A stretch of DNA of 29,956 nt from BMS3ABIN04 sp965554225 (GTDB lineage Bacteria > Bacteroidota > Ignavibacteria > Ignavibacteriales > Melioribacteraceae): assembly GCA_965554225.1 (NCBI GenBank), contig CBEVZC010000026.1:1-29956 (forward strand). The letters run 5' to 3'. The position numbers were made by a program, and so were the translations under genes. The notes beneath the pieces were generated by a model. The model ran no database searches, had not been told where the DNA came from, and saw only the letters and a program-made list of their open reading frames with translations. Below, in pieces: positions 7,819-15,176 of this stretch (the first letter of the stretch is position 1; every line of letters starts with the position of its first letter).

Positions 7819-9360
7819 ATGTACAATCATGGTTATATTCTAATTCTTGATTTTGGGTCGCAGTATACTCAATTAATAACAAGAAGAATTCGTGAAAGTA
7901 ATGTTTATTCAATAACACACCCTCATTTTTATCCGTTAGAAAAAATTGAATTGAAATCACTAAAAGGAATTATCCTTTCTGGTGGTCCAATGAGTGTCTA
8001 TGATGCTGCTGCTCCTTCGATTGATAAAAGAATTTTTAAGCTAGGCGTCCCAATTTTAGGTGTTTGTTATGGAATGCAGCTTATAACAAAAATGTTTAGC
8101 GGTAAAGTTGAACCGGCGGATAACCGTGAATATGGTAAAGCCGAACTGTCAGTTTTAACAGATTCTGTGCTGTTGAAAAATGTTCGTAATAAATCATCAG
8201 TTTGGATGAGTCACGGAGATCTGATCTCTTCCGCCCCGAATAATTTTAATATTATTGCTAAAACTTCAGAAACACCCCTTGCTGCAATAGAAAATACAGA
8301 CTCAAACATTTACGGACTTCAATTTCACCCGGAAGTACACCATACGGAAGATGGTGAAAAGATAATGAATAATTTTCTTTTTGATATCTGCAAATGTAAA
8401 GGTAATTGGACTCCGCAAAATTTTATTGCAAATGAAATAGAAAAAATTAAATCATTGGTTGGGAATAATAAAGCCATTTGTGCTCTTAGCGGCGGGGTCG
8501 ATTCATCTGTAGCTGCTGTTTTGATTGACAAAGCAATAGGGGAAAATTTAATTTGCGTACATGTAGATTCAGGTTTGATGCGTTATAATGAAAGTGAAGA
8601 TGTTGTGAATATGTTCAAAAATAGTTTCAACTTAAATCTTATTCATGTTGATGCTTCGAAAATGTTTTTAGAAAGGCTAAAGAATGTTATTGATCCTGAA
8701 AAGAAAAGGAAAGCTATTGGCAATACGTTTATAGAAGTATTTGAAAAAGAAGCGAATAAAAATAAGGATATTAAATATCTCGTGCAGGGAACTTTATATC
8801 CTGATGTAATAGAATCTGTTTCGGTCAAAGGAAATTCGGCAACAATCAAAACACATCATAATGTTGGCGGGTTACCGGATAAGATGAACCTAAAGTTGAT
8901 TGAACCTTTTAGAGAATTATTCAAAGATGAAGTTAGGAAAATCGGGAAAGAATTAAATTTACCCGACTCTTTTATAAAACGTCATCCTTTTCCTGGTCCC
9001 GGGTTGGCAGTTAGGATATTAGGAGAAGTTACACAAGAAAGAATAAATATTCTTCAGAAAGCAGATAAAATCTTTATTGATTTACTCGAAGAGGAAAAAC
9101 TGTATGATAAAATTTGGCAAGCTTTTGCCGTTCTGCTTCCTATTCAAACCGTAGGCGTTATGGGCGACCAAAGGACTTACGAAAACGTGGTTGCACTTAG
9201 AGCAGTTACTTCGACTGATGGAATGACTGCGGATTGGTATAGATTTGATCCCGATTTTTTAGAGCTTGTGTCTAATAAAATTATCAGAAATGTAAAAGGG
9301 ATTAACCGGGTCGTGTATGATATTAGTTCCAAACCTCCTTCAACAATTGAGTGGGAGTAA
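7819..9360 (+). CDS. guaA: GMP synthase (glutamine-hydrolysing)
   Basis: A 513-residue two-domain enzyme converting XMP to GMP with ATP and glutamine, the last step of guanine nucleotide synthesis. The N-terminal class I amidotransferase has its catalytic triad: C83 in GVCYGMQ, and H170 and E172 in QFHPEVHH. The ATP-pyrophosphatase domain begins with the PP-loop SGGVDSS near residue 224. The C-terminal dimerisation domain carries the family signatures KRHPFPGPGLAVRILGE and TSTDGMTADW and ends SKPPSTIEWE. The start is an ATG without an obvious ribosome site after an 85-base A+T-rich gap, so it may have its own promoter. Confidence 0.97.
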   Translation: MYNHGYILILDFGSQYTQLITRRIRESNVYSITHPHFYPLEKIELKSLKGIILSGGPMSVYDAAAPSIDKRIFKLGVPILGVCYGMQLITKMFSGKVEPADNREYGKAELSVLTDSVLLKNVRNKSSVWMSHGDLISSAPNNFNIIAKTSETPLAAIENTDSNIYGLQFHPEVHHTEDGEKIMNNFLFDICKCKGNWTPQNFIANEIEKIKSLVGNNKAICALSGGVDSSVAAVLIDKAIGENLICVHVDSGLMRYNESEDVVNMFKNSFNLNLIHVDASKMFLERLKNVIDPEKKRKAIGNTFIEVFEKEANKNKDIKYLVQGTLYPDVIESVSVKGNSATIKTHHNVGGLPDKMNLKLIEPFRELFKDEVRKIGKELNLPDSFIKRHPFPGPGLAVRILGEVTQERINILQKADKIFIDLLEEEKLYDKIWQAFAVLLPIQTVGVMGDQRTYENVVALRAVTSTDGMTADWYRFDPDFLELVSNKIIRNVKGINRVVYDISSKPPSTIEWE

Positions 9361-9369
9361 AGTTAATCT

Positions 9370-10245
9370 ATGCAGTTTTTAGAAAATACATTAAAACAAG
9401 CGCAAAGATTTGAAGAAAGCGGGAAATATTTACACTCCCTGCAACTTTATCAGATACTATTGAAAAATCCAAAATATAAAAGAGTGGCAACAGTAAGATT
9501 AGCCGCGGCTTATGAAAAATTAAACAGAACCGAATTAGCAAAGAAAATATTACAAGAATATTTGGCTAAGCCGAATGATGATGAAGAAGTTAGAAAATTA
9601 TATGTCCATTTCTTAATTAAGCATTCTTATTATGAAGAGGCTTTGGATGCTTTGTCGCTTATATCCCGAGAAACAAATCCGGAAATTTATTTTCTTATGG
9701 GTGTTGCTAATTTTAAGATTGATGAATATAAAATTGCAGAGATAAATTTTACAGAGTTTATTTCCAATAATAGCAAATCTGATTTAATTCCTGAAGCTTT
9801 ATTATTTTTGGCAAAAACGCAAGTTAAATTAAATAAATTAAATCCAGCTTTAATTGCTGCAAAAAAATCAGCTGATTTGTATTTCCAGAATCATGAATTA
9901 CATTATGTAATTGCTCAAATTTATTTTATGAAGGGAATGAATTATCATGCATATGAATCAATACGCAATTCAATAAAAATAAATAAAGGTGATCTTTCAA
10001 TACAGAAGTGTGCAGGAAAGATTTTGTTAAAACTTAAGGAGTATAAAAAAGCATTGAATTACTTTTTGGATTGTTACGATCGGAATAATTTTGATATTGA
10101 AGTTTTGGAATCGATTGGAAATTGTTATATGAAATTGGACAGAGTAGAAATTGCCAAAGTATATTTCAAAAAGCTTCTTAAGATTGATCCTGATAATGCA
10201 AGTATTTCTCAGTTATTAAAAACGGAGATTTATTCTGAAAGTTAA
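9370..10245 (+). CDS. Tetratricopeptide-repeat protein
   Basis: A 291-residue protein made almost wholly of TPR-like helical pairs (about seven), for example RFEESGKYLHSLQLYQILL, AAAYEKLNRTELAKKIL, KLKEYKKALNYFLDCYDR and GNCYMKLDRVEIAKVYFKKLL. There is no signal peptide or membrane segment, so it is probably cytosolic. It is likely a protein-protein interaction scaffold; the partner cannot be read from sequence. The ATG lies 9 bases after guaA. Its last codons overlap the proposed start of radC, and the ribosome site of radC lies within this gene, so the two are probably translationally coupled. Confidence 0.8.
   Translation: MQFLENTLKQAQRFEESGKYLHSLQLYQILLKNPKYKRVATVRLAAAYEKLNRTELAKKILQEYLAKPNDDEEVRKLYVHFLIKHSYYEEALDALSLISRETNPEIYFLMGVANFKIDEYKIAEINFTEFISNNSKSDLIPEALLFLAKTQVKLNKLNPALIAAKKSADLYFQNHELHYVIAQIYFMKGMNYHAYESIRNSIKINKGDLSIQKCAGKILLKLKEYKKALNYFLDCYDRNNFDIEVLESIGNCYMKLDRVEIAKVYFKKLLKIDPDNASISQLLKTEIYSES
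10224..10228 (+). promoter_or_regulatory. Ribosome binding site deciding the radC start
   Basis: GGAGA lies inside the 3' end of the upstream TPR gene, 6 bases before the CTG at 10235. It supports initiation there rather than at the TTG at 10319. Confidence 0.6.
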
Positions 10246-10912
10246 AGATTTACCACTGGATGACCGTCCACGCGAGAAGCTGCTTTTAAGAGGAGCACAA
10301 AGTTTAACCGATGCCGAATTGATTGCAATCCTTTTAAGAACTGGGACGAAAGGGAAATCAGTACTTGATATGTCGCAAGAGTTTATTAAACGGCATACAA
10401 ATCTCGCAATGGCAGCTTCAAAAACAGTAGAATCATTTACAAAAGAATTAGGTATTGGAAAAGATAAAGCTGCAACATTAGCGGCAGCATTCGAAATTAG
10501 CCGGAGGGTCATTTCTCAGCAAAAATGGTTCTCGAATAAAAAAATTACGTCGCCAAGCGAGGTTGCGGAAATATTTATTCCTTTACTCCGTGATGAAGTA
10601 AAAGAAAGATTTATTGTTGTTTGCTTAAATACCGCGAACAAAATAATTAAGTATGAAACAATTTCGGTTGGAAACTTAAATTCCAGTGTTGTTCATCCGA
10701 GGGAGGTTTTTAAAGTTGCAATTGATAATAATTCTGCCAATATTATATTGCTTCATAATCATCCAAGCGGAAATACGGAACCAAGTACAGAAGATATTAA
10801 AGTAACAAAAAAAATGATAGAGGCAGGAAAAGTACTTGATATTAATGTCCTTGACCATTTAATTGTCTCAGGAAATTCATTTAAAAGTTTGGTTGAACAA
10901 AGAATAATTTAG
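10235..10912 (+). CDS. radC: RadC-family JAB/MPN domain protein, probable CTG start
   Basis: About 225 residues, the normal family length. Read from CTG 10235 it begins (M)KVKDLPLDDRPREKLLLRG, the conserved RadC N-terminus. A helix-hairpin-helix-like segment (ELGIGKDKAATLAAAFEISRR) follows, then the MPN(+) JAMM metal motif H174-N-H176-P-S-G...S184-x-x-D187. Upstream the frame is closed by a TAA at 10217, and no ATG, GTG or TTG occurs until 10319, which would delete the conserved N-terminus. CTG at 10235 has GGAGA at correct spacing; ATT at 10232 is a less well spaced alternative. RadC was long linked to DNA repair, but its true role is unsettled. It overlaps the TPR gene by 11 bases. Confidence 0.9.
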   Translation: MKVKDLPLDDRPREKLLLRGAQSLTDAELIAILLRTGTKGKSVLDMSQEFIKRHTNLAMAASKTVESFTKELGIGKDKAATLAAAFEISRRVISQQKWFSNKKITSPSEVAEIFIPLLRDEVKERFIVVCLNTANKIIKYETISVGNLNSSVVHPREVFKVAIDNNSANIILLHNHPSGNTEPSTEDIKVTKKMIEAGKVLDINVLDHLIVSGNSFKSLVEQRII

Positions 10913-10931
10913 TATTTTATATTTGTAATAT

Positions 10932-10962
10932 TTGATTTTTTTTTAAAAAAAATGTGTATATT
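10932..10962 (+). promoter_or_regulatory. Candidate promoter for the lipoprotein/LysM bicistron
   Basis: TTGATT (10932-10937) and TATATT (10957-10962) are 19 bases apart. The spacer contains a run of T followed by a run of A (10936-10952) that would be intrinsically bent. The hexamers are identical to those of the efp candidate promoter at 4881. The gene start at 11016 leaves a leader of about 50 bases. Confidence 0.4.
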
Positions 10963-11015
10963 CCATAAATAAATTTTTGGATTTGTTAACAATCATCATA
11001 AAAAGGAGGAACTCA

Positions 11016-11291
11016 ATGACCAAAATCAAATCCCTGTTAAGTACATCCTTAGCGGTATTGCTTGTAGCTGGTACTGTTAGTCTTACAGGCTGCGGTGGCG
11101 TAAGCGAAGAGCAAATGGCACAGTTAGATGCCTTAAGAAGTGAAGTAAGTTCACTTGAAAAAGAAGTAAACACTCTTAAGAGCGAAAAAACCAAACTAGA
11201 AAGAGAGATTGCTGAAAAACAATCTAAGCTAGAGCAATGTGCAAACGATAAAGCTGCAACAAAAGCAAATTTAGAAAAATTAGGAATGTAA
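11016..11291 (+). CDS. Small coiled-coil outer-membrane lipoprotein (Lpp-like)
   Basis: A 91-residue lipoprotein precursor. The signal peptide ends in the lipobox LTGC, so cleavage and lipidation are expected at C26. With no aspartate at position +2 it should be sent to the outer membrane under E. coli rules. The mature 66 residues are one coiled coil with heptad leucines (LDALRSEVSSLEKEVNTLKSE...), comparable in size and shape to Braun lipoprotein. The C-terminus (LEKLGM) lacks the terminal lysine that Lpp uses for covalent attachment to peptidoglycan. The ATG has an ideal AAGGAGG; upstream in-frame TTG codons are rejected. The LysM protein gene follows after 21 bases. Confidence 0.85.
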   Translation: MTKIKSLLSTSLAVLLVAGTVSLTGCGGVSEEQMAQLDALRSEVSSLEKEVNTLKSEKTKLEREIAEKQSKLEQCANDKAATKANLEKLGM

Positions 11292-11312
11292 TTTAAAATT
11301 AAGGAGGATTAA

Positions 11313-12002
11313 ATGAAGTACTATAAGTATTTTGTTGTTTTGCTTGCTCTGTTATTAACTCTTTCTACCAGTTTAATGGCTCAAGAAGAAAAAGAGATGA
11401 CAGAGGATGAATGGCAAAACGAAATAAACAGATTGACCCAGCAAAAAGCTGATATGGGAAAAGAACTTGAATCATTGCAAAATGATGTAAATGCAAGTAA
11501 AACAAAATTACAAGGCATGCAGGATTATGATGCTTGCGTCGGCGAAGAATATAGCATGGTTGGCGCTACAAAAGCTGATGTTGATGCATACCGCAATAAA
11601 GTAAACGCTTTAGAAGGTCAAATTAAAAGACAAGAATCACCTAAGGAAGACAGACAAGCAGCTTTAGATGCGTTAAAAGGAAGTAAGATTAGTGCACTTC
11701 CTGAATTTTATTCAACTGTGCATACAAGATTACAAAACCTTTTAGATGCATGGCAGGAAAAACCGAAAGAAATTATGTATACGGTTATTAAAGGTGATTA
11801 TCTTTGGAAAATTGCAAAGAACCCTGCTCATTACGGAAATGGATTCGCATGGCCAAAAATTTATAAGGCTAACAGAGATCAAATTAAAAATCCAGATTTA
11901 ATTTATCCAAAACAAATATTTAAGATTCCGAATCTTACAGAGGATGAGCAAGCTCACTACAATAAACTGAGAAAAACATACAAACCTGCTCCTGAACAAT
12001 AG
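11313..12002 (+). CDS. Exported coiled-coil protein with C-terminal LysM domain
   Basis: A 229-residue exported protein. The signal peptide covers about residues 1-23 (ending SLMAQ). A coiled coil at ~28-70 is followed by a helical middle with a single mature-region cysteine in YDACVGEEYS. The C-terminal LysM domain spans ~155-206 (MYTVIKGDYLWKIAKN...NPDLIYPKQIFKIP) and should bind glycan strands of peptidoglycan. The start is an ATG behind AAGGAGG. It shares a transcript with the upstream coiled-coil lipoprotein and is followed by a strong terminator. My inference is that the pair tethers outer membrane to cell wall, the lipoprotein supplying the membrane anchor and this protein the wall contact. 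Confidence 0.85.
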   Translation: MKYYKYFVVLLALLLTLSTSLMAQEEKEMTEDEWQNEINRLTQQKADMGKELESLQNDVNASKTKLQGMQDYDACVGEEYSMVGATKADVDAYRNKVNALEGQIKRQESPKEDRQAALDALKGSKISALPEFYSTVHTRLQNLLDAWQEKPKEIMYTVIKGDYLWKIAKNPAHYGNGFAWPKIYKANRDQIKNPDLIYPKQIFKIPNLTEDEQAHYNKLRKTYKPAPEQ

Positions 12003-12040
12003 TAGGTTAATGACTCATTTTATTTCTGTATAACAATTAT

Positions 12041-12085
12041 AAGGTTGATTTTCTAACGGTTTTGTTAGAGGGTCAACCTTTTTTT
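12041..12085 (+). terminator. Strong intrinsic terminator after the LysM gene
   Basis: A 17-bp uninterrupted stem: AAGGTTGA, TTT and TCTAAC (12041-12057) pair with GTTAGA, GGG and TCAACCTT (12064-12080), the three middle pairs being G-T wobbles. The loop is 6 bases, and the descending arm runs into seven T's (12079-12085). Confidence 0.9.
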
Positions 12086-12155
12086 GTTTATTTCGCTAGA
12101 TTTTTAATAATGATTCTGATTATAGATTAACAATTATTTTAAGTTATTCATTTTT

Positions 12156-12162
12156 AGGAGGT
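12156..12162 (+). promoter_or_regulatory. Ribosome binding site deciding the phoH start
   Basis: AGGAGGT is a full anti-Shine-Dalgarno match. Counting AGGAGG as the core, 6 bases separate it from ACG at 12168. It is about 39 bases from the first conventional in-frame start (GTG 12201), too far to serve that codon. Confidence 0.65.
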
Positions 12163-12167
12163 TTAAT

Positions 12168-13130
12168 ACGCAAGTAGAAAAAAAAGTTAAATTAGAGAAT
12201 GTGGATATACTATCGCTTCTTGGCTCAAATGATTTGAATATAAAACCGATTGAAGATAGATTCAGCGCTTCTTTCAGTGTTAGAGGCGATGTTTTATTTA
12301 TAAAAGGTGTGGAAGAAGAAGTAAAAGCGATTGAAAAAATATTTAAGGAAATGATTTACATTCTTAATACCACAAACAAACTAAATTCTTCCGATGTTGA
12401 AACAATTATTAATCTAACTGCGCAAGGAAAGGAAATAATCAATGGAAAGTCCTACAATAATATAGTCCTTTATACAAAAAAGGATTCGATTAGAGCCAAA
12501 ACTCCTAACCAAATTGAATATTTAAAAATTATGAAGGATAATGATATCTGTTTTGCTGTAGGTCCGGCAGGAACAGGTAAAACATTTTTGGCTGTTGCAT
12601 TTGCTCTTTCTGCATTAAAAAAAGGTATTGTAGAAAGAATTGTGCTTGCAAGACCTGCTGTAGAAGCCGGAGAAAGCTTAGGTTTTCTTCCCGGAGATTT
12701 TAAAGAAAAAATTGATCCATATCTACGGCCTTTATTAGACGCGCTGCAGGATATGCTTCCCGGCGATCAGTTAAGAAATTATCTTGAAAAGGGGATTATT
12801 GAGATTGTTCCCCTTGCTTATATGAGGGGAAGAACATTAAATAATTCGTATGTTATTCTTGATGAAGCGCAGAACTCAACTGCCTTGCAAATGAAAATGT
12901 TTCTAACGCGATTAGGCCCTAATTCCAAAGCTATAATTACAGGAGATATTACTCAAATTGACCTGCCCTCTCACGTTGTTAGTGGATTGATTGAAGCAAA
13001 AGCAATACTTAAAAATGTTGACGGTGTTGGTTTTGTAAATTTTAGCAAGAAGGATGTAGTAAGACATAAACTTGTGAAAGATATTATTAACGCATACGAA
13101 AAATATACCAACGGAAATGCTAAGAACTAA
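12168..13130 (+). CDS. phoH: PhoH-family ATPase, probable ACG start
   Basis: About 320 residues, the usual length of cytosolic PhoH/YbeZ-type ATPases, which are linked to RNA metabolism and ribosome-associated YbeY. Walker A is GPAGTGKT (132-139) and Walker B is VILDEAQN (D232, E233). The GDITQIDLP segment and the N-terminal KH-like region are also present. Between the in-frame TAG at 12123 and GTG 12201 there is no ATG, GTG or TTG, yet codons from 12171 read QVEKKVKLENVDILSLLGSND, like the usual PhoH N-terminus. A perfect AGGAGGT sits 6 bases before ACG 12168. GTG 12201 is the fallback start (309 residues). The 3' end overlaps the convergent mazG by 4 bases. Confidence 0.9.
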   Translation, partial: TQVEKKVKLENVDILSLLGSNDLNIKPIEDRFSASFSVRGDVLFIKGVEEEVKAIEKIFKEMIYILNTTNKLNSSDVETIINLTAQGKEIINGKSYNNIVLYTKKDSIRAKTPNQIEYLKIMKDNDICFAVGPAGTGKTFLAVAFALSALKKGIVERIVLARPAVEAGESLGFLPGDFKEKIDPYLRPLLDALQDMLPGDQLRNYLEKGIIEIVPLAYMRGRTLNNSYVILDEAQNSTALQMKMFLTRLGPNSKAIITGDITQIDLPSHVVSGLIEAKAILKNVDGVGFVNFSKKDVVRHKLVKDIINAYEKYTNGNAKN

Positions 13131-13888
13131 TCTTCCGCTTTACTTTCATCCCAAAATTTATCCATTTCGTTAAGATCGGACTCGGTTATTTTTTTGCCGT
13201 TTTGCTGTAATTTATTTTCTACAAAAGTAAACCGTTTTGTAAATTTACTATTTGTTCTTCTTAAAGCGTCCTCAGGATTTATACCCAAAAACCGTGAATA
13301 GTTTACCAGACTAAAAATAAGGTCTCCCATTTCATTTTCCACTTCATCAATACTATTACTTGCTTCTGCTTCTTTTAGTTCTTTTATTTCTTCCTCAACT
13401 TTTTCCCATACATCTTTTTTATTTTTCCAGTCGAACCCTACTTTGGAAACCTTTTCTTGAATTCTGTAAGCACGCTGTAATTCCGGTAGATGTTTTGGAA
13501 CACCTTCCAGTACGGAATCTCGTCCTTCTTCTAATTTAATCTGCTCCCAATTTCTTGCAACCTCCTTGCTGTCTGCTACTTTTGAATCCCCGAAAATATG
13601 CGGATGCCGTCTAATCAGTTTTCGTGTTATTACATCAATAACATCATCAATGTTAAACAGATTAGATTCTTCGGCTATTGCAGAATGGAAAACAACGTGT
13701 AGCAATAAATCACCAAGTTCATTTTTTAATTCTTCGTAATCCTTGTTATCTATTGCTTCAATTACTTCGTATGTTTCTTCAAGCGTAGCGCCTTTTATAG
13801 AATCAAAAGTTTGTTCTTTATCCCAAGGACATTCCCTGCGTAAACGACGCATAATATTAATCAGTTTGGAAAATTTTGAATCATTCAT
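13127..13888 (-). CDS. mazG: Nucleoside triphosphate pyrophosphohydrolase MazG
   Basis: A 253-residue, two-domain all-alpha NTP pyrophosphohydrolase that hydrolyses (d)NTPs to monophosphates and can lower (p)ppGpp-related or damaged nucleotide pools. The N-terminal domain carries CPWDKEQTFDSIKGATLEETYEV with the metal ligands E37, E38, E41 and E57/D60 (ELGDLLLHVVFH). The bridging RRHPHIFGD and RAYRIQEKVSKVGFDW segments are typical of full-length MazG. The C-terminal domain repeats the pattern (EEEIKEL...EMGDLIFSLVN). It is transcribed alone and divergently from ridA, with an ATG start. No mazEF toxin-antitoxin genes are adjacent. Confidence 0.96.
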   Translation of the reverse strand: MNDSKFSKLINIMRRLRRECPWDKEQTFDSIKGATLEETYEVIEAIDNKDYEELKNELGDLLLHVVFHSAIAEESNLFNIDDVIDVITRKLIRRHPHIFGDSKVADSKEVARNWEQIKLEEGRDSVLEGVPKHLPELQRAYRIQEKVSKVGFDWKNKKDVWEKVEEEIKELKEAEASNSIDEVENEMGDLIFSLVNYSRFLGINPEDALRRTNSKFTKRFTFVENKLQQNGKKITESDLNEMDKFWDESKAED

Positions 13889-14053
13889 GTTTTACCGAAA
13901 TTTATGATTAGCAAATGTACGTTTTTTTTTGATTAATTTTTTTTTGTTAAAAATTGTTAGCAAAACGTTTCAAAAAAGTCTACCATTCTCTCAAATTTCT
14001 TTTTTTATTTTCATTCATTTCCCTTATATTATCATAAAATATTTACCAAATAT

Positions 14054-14059
14054 GAGGAA
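14054..14059 (+). promoter_or_regulatory. Ribosome binding site favouring the TTG start of ridA
   Basis: GAGGAA lies 7 bases before TTG 14067 and just after the ATG at 14052, which itself has no ribosome site. This points to TTG 14067 as the start of ridA. Confidence 0.55.
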
Positions 14060-14066
14060 TTCTATC

Positions 14067-14522
14067 TTGGTTGAAGAAAAAATTAATGAATTGGGTTACG
14101 AGCTTAAAGAAGCTCCCAAACCGCTTGCATCCTATATTCCGGTAACAACAGTCGGAAACATTGTATTTACCGCAGGGCAAGTCCCGGTAAGTTCAGGTAA
14201 CTTGCTTTACAAAGGTAAGTTGGGCAAAGATTTATCGGATGATGAAGGAAAGAAAGCGGCCGAACTTTGTGCGGTGAATTGTCTGAATGTGATAAAGTCG
14301 GAAATAGGAGATCTTGATAAAGTTGATAAAATAGTTAAAGTTACGGTATTCGTAAATTCGGCAGACGGATATACTGATCAGCCTAAAATAGCAAATGGTG
14401 CGTCTGATTTTTTAGTTAACGTATTCGGCGAGAAAGGAAAACATGTTAGAAGTGCAGTGGGTGTAAATGAATTACCGATAAATGCTCCGGTTGAAGTTGA
14501 AATGATTGTTGCCGTTAAATAA
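14067..14522 (+). CDS. RidA/YjgF-family enamine/imine deaminase
   Basis: A 151-residue protein of the RidA (YjgF/YER057c/UK114) family, cytosolic trimers that hydrolyse reactive enamine/imine intermediates released by PLP enzymes. Conserved parts are NIVFTAGQVPV, LNVIKSEIGDLDKVDKIVKVTVFVNS and HVRSAVGVNELPINAPVEVEMIVAV, including the family arginine before SAVGV. The early reading (VEEKINELGYELKEAPKPLASYIP) is that of the longer ~150-residue subgroup. I chose TTG 14067 for its GAGGAA site; ATG 14052 would add five residues. An open extension upstream to 13929 codes for an unconserved, Phe/Ile-rich stretch and is not part of the gene. Confidence 0.88.
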   Translation: MVEEKINELGYELKEAPKPLASYIPVTTVGNIVFTAGQVPVSSGNLLYKGKLGKDLSDDEGKKAAELCAVNCLNVIKSEIGDLDKVDKIVKVTVFVNSADGYTDQPKIANGASDFLVNVFGEKGKHVRSAVGVNELPINAPVEVEMIVAVK

Positions 14523-14622
14523 AATTGCTCGTAATTTTTTTATTAATTTCGAAACAATTACTTAATTTAGATGTCAAATAATAAACAAGTTTGTGTGTTA
14601 TGCATATTTATCAGGTGATTAA

Positions 14623-15120
14623 ATGAAAAATTTTTTACTTATCTTTTTTCTGGTGTTAAGTGTTATCAATGCTCAATTTAAAGGCGAAGCTGAAAAACCT
14701 ATTGATATAAAGGGAAGTATGATTAATAACACTCCATCCGATTTTTTCTTAGGTTTTATAAATCCAAATAATTTCAGTATGCATCATTCATTTAGCTTAT
14801 CGTACTCGGCTGCAGGCAGTAACGGATTAGCGCTGGGAGTTTACACAAACAGCATGGCTTATAAATTTAACGATAAGTTTAACGTCGAACTTGAAACAAG
14901 TATTGTTAATTCTCCTTATAGTACTTTCGGAAAGAACTTTTCAAAACAAATCAATGGCATTTATCTTTCACGTGCTCAAATAAATTATAATCCGTCCAAA
15001 GATGTCCATTTCCAATTACAATTTTCAAATTCTCCTTTTGGCTACAGAGGTCGATACGGTTATTCTCCTTTCTCCTCTTATTACAATCCTTTTCTGGATG
15101 AATTTGATGAAAGGAATTAG
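14623..15120 (+). CDS. Small secreted protein, possibly outer-membrane associated
   Basis: A 165-residue precursor that I do not recognise. The start is an ATG with AGGTGA upstream, and a clear Sec signal peptide covers about residues 1-18 (ending VINAQ). The mature part has alternating hydrophobic and polar stretches suggestive of beta strands (HSFSLSYSAAG, LALGVYTNSMAYKF, FNVELETSIV, IYLSRAQINYN, VHFQLQFSNSPF). A short tail rich in Tyr, Gly and Pro (RGRYGYSPFSSYYNPF) follows. The final residues are charged (DEFDERN), unlike the aromatic end of a classical beta-barrel. A terminator follows at 15145. It is probably exported, with unknown function. Confidence 0.7.
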   Translation: MKNFLLIFFLVLSVINAQFKGEAEKPIDIKGSMINNTPSDFFLGFINPNNFSMHHSFSLSYSAAGSNGLALGVYTNSMAYKFNDKFNVELETSIVNSPYSTFGKNFSKQINGIYLSRAQINYNPSKDVHFQLQFSNSPFGYRGRYGYSPFSSYYNPFLDEFDERN

Positions 15121-15144
15121 AACTTAAATTTTATTAAATTTGCT

Positions 15145-15171
15145 GACCGAGTTTTGCTCGGTTATTTTTTT
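15145..15171 (+). terminator. Intrinsic terminator after the small secreted protein gene
   Basis: ACCGAG (15146-15151) and CTCGGT (15157-15162) form a stem with a 5-base TTTTG loop, extended by a G-T pair and followed by seven T's (15165-15171). The T-run ends only 5 bases before the apparent start of the next gene. Confidence 0.8.
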
Positions 15172-15176
15172 AATAG

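Noticed and set aside
10319..10321. TTG 10319 as the start of radC
   Set aside because: It would delete the conserved RadC N-terminus (KDLPLDDRPREKLLLRG), and no ribosome site precedes it.
12201..12203. GTG 12201 as the start of phoH
   Set aside because: It has no properly spaced ribosome site, while AGGAGGT lies 39 bases upstream next to ACG 12168, and the skipped codons look like PhoH sequence. Kept only as fallback.
13919..13960. Homopolymeric T-rich tract between mazG and ridA
   Set aside because: It could be an upstream promoter element, but no -35/-10 pair of convincing quality is present, and there is no stem to make it a terminator.
13929..14066. N-terminal hydrophobic extension of ridA
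   Set aside because: The stretch is an A/T homopolymer-rich intergenic sequence that merely stays open; RidA proteins are cytosolic and start near 14067.
14521..14545. Possible terminator after ridA (AAAATT stem with T-run)
   Set aside because: The stem is only six A-T pairs with no G-C pairs, too weak to call.
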